From Heligmosomoides polygyrus polygyrus (lineage: Eukaryota > Nematoda > Chromadorea > Rhabditida > Heligmosomidae), in assembly GCA_947396885.1 (NCBI GenBank), contig OX377202.1:11780001-11844000 (forward strand): 64,000 nucleotides of DNA, in the 5' to 3' direction. Shown here piece by piece: positions 39,901 to 48,672 of the stretch. Under the pieces are notes generated by a model that was not told where the DNA came from, made no database searches, and saw nothing but the letters and a program-made list of their open reading frames with translations. The position numbers and the translations under genes were made by a program. The stretch's first letter is position 1. Every line of letters starts with the position of its first letter.

Positions 39901-42900
39901 CCCCTTGAAGTCTGCCAACAAAACCGACGACCCGACAGTCCAACGCCCCCCCCCCCCATACTTCAGGAACTAAGATAATAGTTAGAGATTTTCATACTCC
40001 TACCCCACTTTCCGAAAGTCGCTCAGTCGTTAGTCACTGTGTCACGCCCATAGTATCGCAAAATTCCGTCAAATGAGGTGGATAACGGCGTCAAGGTATA
40101 AAAGCATTGAGTATTGGCGTCGCCGGCAAACGACGCCAATACTCAATACCTATTCCGCGTCGCCCAGTGGCGCAAGTATGAACTACGCCTTAGGTAGCCT
40201 AGGGTCATAATTCCATCACCGCGATGCCATCGCTGCGCTTACAAGGAAACTGTCTGAACGGTACGCCGGAACGGCAAGAACGAGTACTCCGTACGGGAGG
40301 ATCCCCGTCATCCAAATAGTAGCAGAACATGTTTTGTTTTTGGAGAATCCTTGAGGCAAACAAGTATGAGGGTGTAATGGTTAAGGGTTCGCAGAGCGAG
40401 CTTACCACGGCAGCGCAAGATGCTGGTGTCGGAACTGAGTGGCGCAGTGGTAGAGAGCACGCCTCATGTTCGTGAGGTCTAGAGTTCGGTTCCCATGCTA
40501 CGTCGCGTTTTTGCACTTTTACCATAGTATCGGATTTCCATATCTGAACTTGTTTTTGGAGTTTGCTACGGTAAGATGTTTTTATTACTTATCATTTGTC
40601 GACATCTCGTAATTCACAGCAATGTCCGAAATATGCCAACTGCGATTTTGTATGAAATTTCTACTCCAATAAATTGCGATCATTGTCAATGTAAGAAATT
40701 TTGACACAGAAACAACATGAAACAGCGGCGGAAAGCTAGGAAAATGCTTCAAATGTAATTTATTAGTGTCGGTGAGGTGAGTGCCACCAGTGTACTCGCA
40801 GTGTAGAAGGGACCACATGATCTTCAACTTGAGCACCTCAATCAATATTGTCGTCTCTATTAGCCCCAGTTTATACTTGCGCCGCCAGGCGGCGCGGCAT
40901 CACGATCGCCATGGATATCGATTTTTCGTGCCGCCCGGTCGATATCTATCCCGACCATCGTGCCGCGCCGCGCAGCGGTGCAAGTATAAACTAAGGCTTA
41001 TGCTTACAAAGTTGCGCAGTCACAAGAAGCTGTAATGCCTGCTAACCCTCGAGTGGTCATTCATCTACTGACACTGAAGTGCGGATCTCCATTTAATGCT
41101 GTCCCTTCGAAAGAAGAAATGAAGCTGGCGGAAAGGATAGCAAGTGTCCCACAGGATTTCGAACTGCGACAGTTAGAAATCGACGAAGTGGAGAAGTTGG
41201 AGGTGGTGGAAGAGGAAGACCGGAGGAGTGTGCCGGAGTCACGACGCCACTAACCAGTGAAGGCACTATCACGTTTTCGGGAGGACAGATCGTTTCGGAG
41301 GAAAGGGCTTTGTGCTATCCTAGAATTGTTATCCTATACAAGTTTGAGAACTGGGGAAAGTGGACTGTATCGCGATCCAAGGCTTGGGCGGCAGCGGTGT
41401 ACCACCGGGCAGAAACTGTGAAGCCAAAAACAAGTTCAGATATGGAAATCTCTACGGAAATCCGATATTATGGTAAAAGTGCAAAAACGCGACTTAGCAT
41501 AGGAACGGAAGCCCAGACCCCACGAACATGAGACAGCCGCTCTATCACTGTGCCACCCAGTCCAGAACACCGGCATCTTACGTTGCCGTGGTGAACACGC
41601 TCTGCGGACTCTTCACCATTACGCCCTCCTACTCGTCTGCCTCAAGGATTCGGCAAGAACAAAACATGTTCTGTTACTATTTGGAGGACGGAGATTCTCC
41701 CTATAGTACTCGTTCTTGCCGTTCCGGTGTACCGTTCAGACAGTTCCCTTGTTAGTTTATGACCATTCCGCCGCGCGTGGCCGAATAGTCAAAGAGAACT
41801 CCCTGGCGGTCGCATGCGCGATGATTTCCCGCGCATCGCCGGCATGACAAACTTTTTTGTGCTGTGCTTTGCGTTGCGGTGATGGAAGCATATCTCCGGC
41901 CTTAAGGTCTATGCACACTTGCGCGGGCGGCAAAACTCATGAAGCATGCCTCTCACCCATGCTCGAGTCTTGCTGGCGGCAGGCGGCGGAGGAACCGTAC
42001 TCTTTCTAGACGGGACCTACTGCTGCTATTTGCTTTCCATCGGCGGTCGGCTAGAAGGCAGGCAGGACGCTGGCGGCGGCAACAACGATGTGAGTAACTA
42101 CTGCAGCTGCTGCACTTGCGTCGCCGCCGCCCAACATCTTGTCGCAAAAGTGGGCGGTTGCGGCACGGTCGCAGCCATTCGCCGCCAGTGGTAAGATCTG
42201 CGTTCTTGCCCTATAGTTAAAGATAGAGCCGACGCTTTGCCGCAAAAGTGCACAGAGGCCTTTAGGCTTGCGTCAGAATCTTGCAGCACTGCACCGCAAT
42301 CCCGTCCCTCTCCTTCCTATCGTGGTGGGACCTACGCTTCCACACTGTCGAGAGCTGCGGCGAGGACGAGTCGTCGCGATGCCGCATGCCACTTCGCATC
42401 TCTCAAATATAGCCACAGTTCTTGGCGGCATTCCACTGTTGCAGCCGAGAAGTGCGGCTAGATTAACTTAACCATAAACGTTGGAAATGCTCCCGCAGAG
42501 GGATATGATCGACGCTTCGCTAATGGCGGCAAAGTGGCATGCCGCAACACTCTGATGCGGGCCTTAGGCCTGTTCATACTTTACGACAAAAGCGACGGAA
42601 GCAGAGCGCACGGAAGTATGAATAGGCGACAGCAGCGACTGGAACGATAGCGCCAGCGCTCGAGTGTGAACACTTTTCGGCGGCGCGCGCTCGATTTTAA
42701 TCGATATGCATGTTTTGCACGGCGACGAGTCGCTCTTGTCGCGAAGTATGAACAGGCTCTTAATCGGCACACCCTGATGTACGCCTCCATGAAGCTCTTG
42801 TTCCAACTCTTGTTGTGTCCCAGAACAGACCTAAACGAGAACGAGGAGATCCAAAAGCTACCTCCACTACCGGGACTTCCCGAGCATCGCCCGTGATAAC

Positions 42901-43262
42901 TCGCCCAGCAGCCTGGAAAGTGGTGCACATCGCCAACTCCGAAAAGCCTACACAGCAGCATCACCTACCGACAAATCTTTGATGCACAACGGACATTTCA
43001 CCCTGTACGCTGTCCTGTAGAGTTTGTGTTTCCTGAGCCGGTGGCGATAGAACCCGCCAGTCGTGAGGAACTCGAAGCCGCAATATTCGCACTTGTAGAT
43101 CTCTGGATCTTCAATTGGATGAGCAGCTAAAGCTCTCTCCAGACGCCTCTTCCTTTTGAACTCTTCGATGTCCGGTTTGCTATAGTAGTGATGGTTGAAC
43201 AGGTGATCATAGACCCTCTTCCCAACGTATTTGCTACCGCATTCAGGACAGTTGTGCTCCAT
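27825..43262 (-). CDS. C2H2 zinc-finger protein, five exons (complete)
   Basis: Five reverse-strand segments join into 307 codons plus a stop; every intron is phase 0 with GT...AG borders. The N-terminus has two visible C2H2 fingers (CPEC...HLFNHH at residues 5-25 and CEYCGFEF...RLRKH at about 58-79). A third is created exactly by splicing exon 1 to exon 2: C-x2-C-x12-H-x4-H. A basic zinc-binding-like module follows (FRC, a K/R run, CVENCTAF), then VCYCKTHCGHG, reminiscent of the C...C...H-x-GH modules of WRKY/FLYWCH-type proteins. The C-terminus is helical and acidic. It is probably a nuclear DNA-binding protein; no target can be named. The 15.4 kb span is due to transposon-filled introns. 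Confidence 0.85.
28197..29517 (+). mobile_element. hAT-type DNA transposon, non-autonomous (copy 1)
   Basis: The ends are CAGGGGTGCACA and its exact complement TGTGCACCCCTG. The 8-base duplication ATTCGGAC flanks both sides (28189-28196 and 29518-29525), diagnostic of hAT. Subterminal TTAACG repeats are dense. A SINE (28487-28637) lies inside, and a hAT C-terminal coding relic is readable around 28735-28850 (PHLALLIPEYFCPPP, stop, TAETERIF). Confidence 0.92.
28487..28637 (+). mobile_element. Internally deleted SINE inside hAT copy 1
   Basis: The head GGTAGCGCAGTCGGAGGAGG is followed by an A-rich patch and then directly by the SINE 3' part AAGTAGAATGCGTGGCGCAT and the TTATCC tail. Flanks TAACGCAATTTGG and AATGCCTTTTGG suggest an aged target duplication. 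Confidence 0.82.
29692..29925. repeat. GC-rich palindrome with a perfect 17-bp hairpin
   Basis: GAACTGGTCC at both edges and CGCGCGAGCGGCGAGAG-type arms pair imperfectly. The centre is exact: TCTGTGCTCTCCTCCGC (29774-29790), loop TCTC, then the full complement (29795-29811). Confidence 0.85.
29930..30780. other. AT-rich intronic DNA, nothing recognised
   Basis: It has A- and T-rich stretches and some resemblance to N-family interiors (TGCAACAATCATTTAGTG...). No exon is supported. Confidence 0.35.
31186..31416 (+). other. Open frame at the centre of F4, identity unknown
   Basis: Codons run without stop for 76 residues, including YRVTNDTVTAHKYAHLTVEY and SAERVVGSLLSTFTPDF. A further coding-like stretch follows around 31500-31735 in shifting frames. 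No family is recognised. It could be the remains of an element-encoded or captured gene. Confidence 0.3.
31966..32263 (-). mobile_element. Full-length tRNA-headed SINE with target duplication (type copy)
   Basis: The insertion is bounded by a perfect 14-base duplication CCTGGGATCATAAG (31952-31965 and 32264-32277). On the - strand it starts with a tRNA-like head (GTGTAGCGCAGTCGGAGGAG as box A, GGTTCCTGGTTCGGATTTCC as box B), has a body of about 230 bp and ends in TTATCC repeats. The duplication and simple tail show it moved by retroposition with help from a LINE. The opposite F4 arm lacks it and serves as the empty site. Confidence 0.95.
32600..33140. other. Intronic DNA, nothing recognised
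   Basis: No repeat or exon is supported between F4 and zinc-finger exon 4. Confidence 0.4.
33143..33319 (-). CDS. zinc-finger gene exon 4
   Basis: Acceptor TTTCTTCAG, donor GAG|GTCAGC, 59 codons. It opens AKERSSGVVEVCYCKTHCGH and ends LMKEFDE. The Cys and His residues look like the second half of the zinc module begun in exon 3. Confidence 0.88.
33545..33960. repeat. Palindromic element with poly-G and poly-C runs
   Basis: A run of 14 G near 33575 and 15 C near 33935 lie in inverted flanks, as in the element at 37806-38753. The inner part is unassigned. Confidence 0.5.
34055..35180 (-). pseudogene. CR1-like LINE relic (copy 2)
   Basis: The - strand protein starts at the RT active-site region (MFADGIKIYKNI) and includes DWSAKWNLPLSGQKSKVF, TVRDLGFILDTKLSF and a 3' part with LESVQNSFTRKLWIR; the first part is damaged by a frameshift near 35130. 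The 3' end has the mini-hairpin CGTGGATATCCACG followed (on -) by an ATAA-repeat tail. Confidence 0.9.
35483..36066. mobile_element. Family E element with internal tandem units
   Basis: The left arm TACTATTGTACTTTCACGAC and GGTCGAGGAG mirrors the right arm TCCTCGATCTCTGCAGTCAC. About three imperfect 120-bp units (TACCTACCGTAACC...GGATGTCAGATTCGTG...CCCAAATAACC) lie in tandem between. Confidence 0.8.
36277..36472. mobile_element. Palindromic MITE, family A (Harbinger-like)
   Basis: GGCCTGTTCATACTTC mirrors AAAGTATGAACAGGCTC, with TAA/TTA outside. Inside, GTGTGGTGTACGTAAATAAT pairs with the opposite arm. A related small palindrome follows to 36604. Confidence 0.82.
36636..36812 (-). CDS. zinc-finger gene exon 3
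   Basis: Acceptor TTGTTACAG, donor AGG|GTGAGT, 59 codons. It opens KWRHDLEKEVGTKFV and contains FRCSRALP, a KQRTKK basic run and CVENCTAFMR. The preceding exon's DFE flows into KW as in the family pattern EFE-x-W. Confidence 0.88.
37446..38947 (-). pseudogene. RTE-type LINE relic, interrupted
   Basis: On the - strand 38947-38754 encodes YRAVVRP and a CLSVTKEIERSLR-like segment; after the insertion, 37805-37446 continues MLWWTAGVTRLDRVC, RWYGHVLRA, RPRGRPKQRWLDTL and ends in DKR. This is the C-terminal part of RTE-type reverse transcriptase proteins, a set abundant in strongylid nematodes. The 5' part is missing. Confidence 0.9.
37806..38753. mobile_element. Foldback element inserted in the RTE LINE
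   Basis: The ends GGATCTATCCTAGTCC and GGACTAGGATAGATCC are exact complements. CATCTTC is duplicated on each side (37799-37805 and 38754-38760), and the LINE reading resumes across it. A G-run lies at the left end and a GGCCCCC block at the right. GC-rich CGCCGCGCGCGCGGCGGC-type arms are inside. Confidence 0.88.
39432..39533 (-). CDS. zinc-finger gene exon 2
   Basis: Acceptor TGCTTTAAG, donor GAG|GTACAT, 34 codons. It begins TQQELVAHAQEEH, supplying both histidines of finger 3, and ends AELRNKDDFE. Confidence 0.87.
40858..41002. mobile_element. Palindromic MITE nested in F3
   Basis: AGCCCCAGTTTATACTTGCG mirrors GCAAGTATAAACTAAGGCT, with TTA outside. The centre has GATATCGATTTTTCGTGCC. Confidence 0.8.
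41038..41253 (+). other. Open frame at the centre of F3, coding-like, unknown
   Basis: From the ATG at 41035/41038 the frame runs about 72 codons with LLTLKCGSPFNAVPSKEEMK and an acidic EVEKLEVVEEEDRR. A second coding-like stretch (ITFSGGQIVSEERA...KFENWGKW) follows in another frame to 41437. Composition looks like protein rather than chance; no family is recognised. Confidence 0.35.
42564..42762. mobile_element. Palindromic MITE, family A
   Basis: GGCCTGTTCATACTTTACGA mirrors CGCGAAGTATGAACAGGC, with TTA on both sides. It lies about 200 bases beyond the 3' end of zinc-finger exon 1, in its first intron. Confidence 0.8.
42969..43262 (-). CDS. zinc-finger gene exon 1
   Basis: ATG at 43262. 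The donor is TCG|GTAGGT. It encodes 98 residues with two complete C2H2 fingers and the first two cysteines (CPLC) of a third. On the - strand an acceptor-like CAATTTTAG lies about 20 bases before the ATG, a possible trans-splice or 5' UTR splice site. Confidence 0.9.
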
Positions 43263-43458
43263 TAATCAGCACTGCTCTCTAAAATTGAACTGTTTAAGAT
43301 TATGACTGCTAAACAAGCTGAAAATCTATGAGGAATGATGGATGAACGCTCAAAATAGGTGAGAATGATGAGCTATTGCTTCCAAGCAAACTGGACGACC
43401 CGTAGTGGGGCGGCCTGCGAGAACTCATTTGTTCAGGTAGTCGTGCCGGGACCCAGTT

Positions 43459-43692
43459 AGGGCCTGTTCATACTTCGCGTCAAGAGCGACAAAAGCGACA
43501 AGAGCGACAAGAGCGACTGGGCAACGGACATAATGTGGTGTACGTAAACAATTGCGTACTCCACACTCCATCCGCGACGAATGTAGTGTGAGATGCGTAA
43601 TTATTTACGTACACCACACTACATCCGTGGCCCCAGTCGCTCTTGTCGCTGTCGCTTTTGTCGCCCTTGTCGCGAAGTATGAACAGGCCCTT
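43459..43692. mobile_element. Palindromic MITE, family A, near intact
   Basis: GGGCCTGTTCATACTTCGCG mirrors CGCGAAGTATGAACAGGCCC, with TTA duplicated outside. GCGACA repeats line the arms and CGTACACCACACTACATCC pairs with its counterpart. It closely resembles 58079-58292. Confidence 0.88.
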
Positions 43693-43967
43693 ACGGCTTT
43701 TGCCCGAGCATTCATATCGAGTAGCCTCGCTTAGGTTCTGGAACCTCTGACCGGATTAGAGGGTGTTCATAGCCTGAGAAGGCAGCGACAGGTCGCACGC
43801 CGCAGGTGACGATACCAAATAGTGGCCTTCTACTAAGCGTCCGTTTAGTTTTCGATAATTGTAGCACTCATTGGGTCCCGCGACGATCGCCTGCATACGG
43901 TGCGAAAACCCGTCCAGCCCCGCCCCTTAAAACTTGGCGCTACTCGTGTCGCTTTAGACGCGAGTGG

Positions 43968-44093
43968 AGAACTGGGGCCGTATGCTCGTGTTCCCCCGTT
44001 AAGGGAAAATCGATCAATATCAGCATATCATATCACGTCCCAATCCCCCATTGGGGGAGACTCGGGGTAGACGAGCATGCGGCCCCTGAAAAT
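43968..44093. mobile_element. Palindromic MITE, family C
   Basis: GGGGCCGTATGCTCGTGTTC mirrors GTAGACGAGCATGCGGCCCC. The centre is AATATCAGCATATCATATCA. One other copy lies at 55341-55456. Confidence 0.85.
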
Positions 44094-45056
44094 CCCCTGG
44101 GAATACTTTGTACGTTTCTATCCGTGACAGCTGGACACCACTGAGTTTATGACCTCGCTAACAGTGTTTAGCTTCTTTTTCACGACGAATAATACTTGAT
44201 TATCGCGACCAGAATTTGGGGGAGAATCTCGCAAAGATATATGTCGTGTCTGATTTCCAAACAAGACCATGGACGCACCAAAATGACGCCGGTGAGCGTC
44301 AAAAGTAACTAAAACAAGTCGTTACGACACTTGAAACAGGCCAGCACGAGTGCAGGAAGTCTATATAGAGCAGTGGTTCCAGAATTCTACAGATTTTCAC
44401 CCAGTAAAACTCGCAAAGATAGTCGAGCCTTGGAGCGAATTTTTAACGCCCATCACTTTCGGGGCTATGATTGTTTCAATTCAGCTCATTATACGACTAA
44501 GGGACCTTTGATGTATTTACTGTGTCGAGGATTAATTTGCGCCCTAATCACATGTATAGCCCTTCTAACCTACTCTTCAATTCAATGCTTAAAAACACTT
44601 GATATTGTTTAACTCTTAGCCGATTCTATCCTCTACTGCTCTGCGAAAGCAAGAAAACAAGCGAAAATCCCACAGCCCGGCAGTGACTAGAGTATACGGA
44701 CGACGATAAGGAGTAGTAAAACGTTATGGAGGAGCTGTACTCCTCTGAAGTCAACAAAATACTATGCACAAAATGAGAGACTGGTTCATCAGCACGCTGC
44801 GCTAACGCTACCGTAATCATCGATGTGAATAGGGCGCGTGTTTCGCCGTGGAGCACGCTCTGAGACGTCCTCCTGATAATGGAGCTGCGGCGTTTTTTTT
44901 TTTTTCTTCCTTATGTCTGAGAAGCGGTAGATGGAGCCGGAGAGCTCAAAACTGAGTGGAAACAAGGACATGGAGCACCGAAGCCTAAATAATTGAAAGT
45001 TTTCAGTGCGGTAGAGGAGAAAATGACAGATTGATACCTGCGTGAACCACATACTA

Positions 45057-45298
45057 TCGGGCAAGACTCGAGAGAGCCATCGAGTCAGCACTTTCTGTAG
45101 CCGAAGACCTGGAGGCGACTGAGGACCATTGAATGTGCACATCCGAGTCTCGTCGCGAAATTGGACCGCTAACCTGCGGATCTCCTAATAGGGTGAAGAA
45201 CGGCGATATCCTCCACTGCATGGGCGCATCCGACCCAGTTTCGTCGTCGAAGTCCGTGTCTCCTCCTTTAAAGCGAGCGAACCGTGCTTGACAGTGTT
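45057..45298 (-). CDS. Orphan terminal coding exon, unknown protein
   Basis: On the - strand an open segment encodes ARFARFKGGDTDFDDETGSD, APMQWRISPFFTLLGDPQVS and GPISRRDSDVHIQW, ends in a Ser/Ala-rich tail and stops at TAG (45057-45059). A possible acceptor CTGTCAAG precedes it. Acidic and Ser-rich, low-repeat composition suggests a real last exon. No upstream partner was found; the GC-rich island at 52.85-53.42 kb is a candidate 5' end. Function unknown. Confidence 0.45.
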
Positions 45299-45407
45299 GA
45301 TGTACAGGTGAAAACGACAACACGTTATGACTAGGGTACCATGTTTTCAAACCGTTACCGTAAGAACAGTCGCTGCGAGACCAGCATGTCTTCGGATCAG
45401 TGGTGGC

Positions 45408-46792
45408 AACATGCCAACTCCATGGGTAATCAATAGTGGAGCTATAAAACGAAGAAAGGAAACATTTGAGGCGGTTTTCGGTAGAACATTCTGGGAAGAA
45501 ATGCAATTCTACGTTGTAATAGATGAGTCGTTGCTTCAGCGTAGCCAAGATTGGCACAAATCCTTATTGCGGCTTACGTTTCGGCATTGTTGCCTTTTTC
45601 AGGGCCTGGAAATGTGGAAGTCATTTGAGAAACTACGCTCTCAGGTCAGATGCTATTTCCTTCTACAGAAATCTCCAGAAGGCTAAGAGGCCACGAAAAC
45701 GACGCCGTAAGAAGTCGAAAACAAGGCTACCCTTAGATATGGACAGAAGAGATGTACCAATCTTGGCTACGCCGAAGCAACTATTTTTATGTTACAATGT
45801 CAAGTCAGATTGCATTTCGGCACTACGGTAGTTGGAGGAGGGGGCCACCACGGCATGCCGTGGCGTACAGGCGTGGCGAGTAGCTACATACGGCGAATGT
45901 AAATGCAGTCCTAGCTCCTTTTTTCAATTGAAGATTCGTGTTTCATCTGTTTCCGAAGGGAGGGAACTTCAGAATGTAGGCAGTTTCAATGCGGGTGTGG
46001 TAGTCAACCTACACCTCAGAGTTCCTTACCCTGTCCAAATCTGTGTCCCTCTCTTCTTACGCTGGGGAGAGCACGGAACAAAGCTATGGCAGGCACTACT
46101 GTACATTCAGGACTCCAAAGTTCGAAGAAAGGTCGAAAAAATTCACCCAAACTTCGCCTACTGGGTGGGGGGGGGGGGGGTATTTGGGGTGCTGGTCACG
46201 AATCTGACATCCGTTTTTTCGTATTACGCTGGAGTATGGTAGGTGACGGTAGGTAGAGGTGACTAACGTCGTGGTCAGCGATTTCGCTCAACTTCCGCCC
46301 AGGTGGGTTATCTGGGGTGCTGATCACAAATCTGGCATCCGTTTTTGTTATTACGCTGAAGTACGGTACCTACGTGTAGGGAACACTTTAGAATATCTAA
46401 AGAAGTATCTTACCCTTCGGTGGCCATGACCTTAGTCGCCCATACCTACCGTAATCGGCCGAAATTTCAGAAACGGCTGTCAGATCCGTGATCAGCACTC
46501 TAAATATTCCCCTGGGCAAGGTTCGGGCGGAAAAATTTTTTCGACCCTTTTCTAGTCCTGAAAGTACAATAGTGTCCTATAGCATTGTTCGTTTGTTTTC
46601 TTTGCTATCAATTTGATTCGTTTTTTTTTGTGTTAGTGACACTTTTTATAATCTGATCCCCTCCTACCATAGCGCCTGCATTTCTTCTCAAAATACTCAC
46701 CGGAAACCGCCTCAAACGGAACGAATCGTTCTGGACGAAGCCTCTTACTTCCGTAGTTCCATAGCTCCACTATTGATTAACCGTGGGGTTTA
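45408..46792. mobile_element. Possible foldback with a family E element inside
   Basis: Segments near 45410-45500 and 46697-46792 are inverted relatives (ATCAATAGTGGAGCTATAAA against ATAGCTCCACTATTGAT). A family E element (46098-46575) lies between. Confidence 0.5.
46098..46575. mobile_element. Family E element
   Basis: TACTGTACATTCAGGACTCC and TTCGAAGAAAGGTCGAAAAA mirror the right arm ending GTCCTGAAAGTACAATAGTG. ACGAATCTGACATCCGTTTT repeats and a 13-base G-run are inside. Confidence 0.78.
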
Positions 46793-47341
46793 TATTTATT
46801 TATTTATACGTGAAATTCACGCGAAACATAAACAGTTCATGAGGATACTAAAAGAATTATAAACAACATCTCAAAACAGAAACACGATGAACAAGAAGAT
46901 TGATTGAAAGCATAGATTTCTACACTCATAGAAAGGTAGGCAATTAAGCGTTTCGGAAATGTCTGTCTAAAAGCCTTTTGAATTTACTCAAGGAGTCAAG
47001 AATTAAGGATGTCTTCGATGATTTGATGAATTCGGAACCAGCCCTTTGTGTAAAGAACGTGGCACGCAGAGAAGTCCTAGATCTTGGAAATGAAGTTTTG
47101 CCTGCGCACCTCGAGTGGTGGAAGGCAAAATCGTGTAAAACTGTTCACAGATAGACTCGTCATTGAATTCAGAATTTTGTAGATCATGATGAGGTCGTAC
47201 CTTTTTCTTCGAATAGCAAGCGACGAGATATCAAAAATTTTATTGCGTACAGGGGCGGGCGGTATGGTGGAGTACTCATACGCATGAAGCTTTATCCACA
47301 ACTTTCTAGTAAAGTTGTTTTGAACTGCTTCAAGTCTTATC

Positions 47342-48387
47342 CCAGGTTGTCCCATAAGTCCACGCAGTTTTTTTCAACGATTCACTGCAGATTTCGCCGG
47401 CGGTCCCTTGCATAGCGCTGCATAGCTTTCGAAAGAGAATGATTTGCTCTATCAGAACCTGTATTGCATTTCTTTTCTCATCATGAATTTTGCCAATTTT
47501 TAGGTCGTTGAAGTGAAAAGTGAAAAAGTAGCCATTTGCGCACTTCTTCTCTCCGCTTAGGTTTGCAATTTTTTGCGCAGTTTTTCATAGCATTTGGAAG
47601 ACAATGTTCTGTACTACAAGAATATGTGTTGGTCCTATTTTCTCACTTGCCCTTTATTGATTTTTAGGCCATCAAATTGGGAATTCCGAATTTTCCGTCC
47701 GAATTTATACCAAAACTCCGGTTCTGTAGTTGGACTTTTTTTGCTTGGTGTTATATGTCGTCTGGAAGAGGATGCCTTGCTCAGTAAGAATTTGTGTCGC
47801 GTTTATTGGCTCACGCTGATTTCTGTCGAATATCAACAACTGAAGAAGGAGAAGGAGTTGTTGGTGAAGACGATTCTTCTCTTTTTGGCTTTTTGTTGAT
47901 ATTCAATAGAAATCAATGAATGCGACAAATATTCTTATAGGGCAAGACATTCTCTTTCGAATGACATATAACACCAACCCAAAAAGTCCAACCACAGAGC
48001 AGGAGCTGTCGGCAAAAATAACCATCCTCCTTCGGACGTCCCAATTTGATGGCCTAAAAATCAATAAAGGACTAATGAGCAAATAACACTAACAGATATT
48101 CTTGTAGTACAGCACATTATCTTCCAAATGCTATAAAAAACTGCGCAAAAAAATACAAACCTAAGCGGAGAGAACAAGTGTGCAAATGGCTACTTTTTCA
48201 CTTTTTTACTTTTCACTTCAACGGTCTAAAAATTGACGAAATTCATGATGAAAAAAGAAATGCAATGCATGGCCTGATAGAGCAAATCATTCTCTTTCGA
48301 ATGCTATGCAGCGCCACGCAAGAGACCGCCGGCGAACTCTGTAGTGAATCGTTGAAAAAACGGCAAAGACTTATGGGACAACCTAAT
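47342..48387. mobile_element. 1.05 kb almost perfect palindrome, mariner-like ends
   Basis: The ends CAGGTTGTCCCATAAGTC and CTTATGGGACAACCTA mirror each other. Arms of about 500 bp pair nearly throughout (for example TTTTAGGCCATCAAATTGGG / CCCAATTTGATGGCCTAAAA). It interrupts the LINE at 46793-49770. Confidence 0.88.
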
Positions 48388-48452
48388 ATTTACGACTTGA
48401 GGACGAAATAAATATGGTTGTACCATATTTAATTTGTCTTCAAGTCGTAAAT
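48388..48452. repeat. 65-bp palindrome at the edge of the larger one
   Basis: CCTAATATTTACGACTTGA pairs with TCAAGTCGTAAATATTAGG around a short AT-rich loop. Confidence 0.8.
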
Positions 48453-48672
48453 ATTAGGTTTCACCGTATTCAAGTTGTGGTCGTACATAGGACTTACACG
48501 CTGGAAACGAAATCTTTCACCGAACTAGCGCTCAAGGGCTTGAATAGGTTGTGGATAGTTCTATTGGCTTTACTGGATACATCGTCACAGTGAGAATTAA
48601 AAGAGAGCTTATTGTAAGGGGCAATAAGGAAACCTAGGTCTCGAACGATGCTGATGGGACTCTCCAAGGTAA

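Larger units (their letters stand above)
40240..41755. mobile_element. Foldback element with tRNA-like arms (family F3)
   Basis: The arms (about 40240-40560 and 41435-41755) are inverted copies with GGAACTGTCTGAACGGTAC-like ends. Each holds a tRNA-like unit (40442-40512 on +, about 41495-41575 on -): box A GTGGCGCAGTGGTAGAGAGC, a CTCATGTTCGTGAG anticodon arm and box B GAGTTCGGTTCCC. A GGCGCGGC palindrome (40858-41002) is nested in the centre. Confidence 0.87.

Noticed and set aside
47594..47899. Protein-coding gene in the 101-codon frame
   Set aside because: It lies wholly inside the 1.05 kb palindrome that interrupts a LINE.
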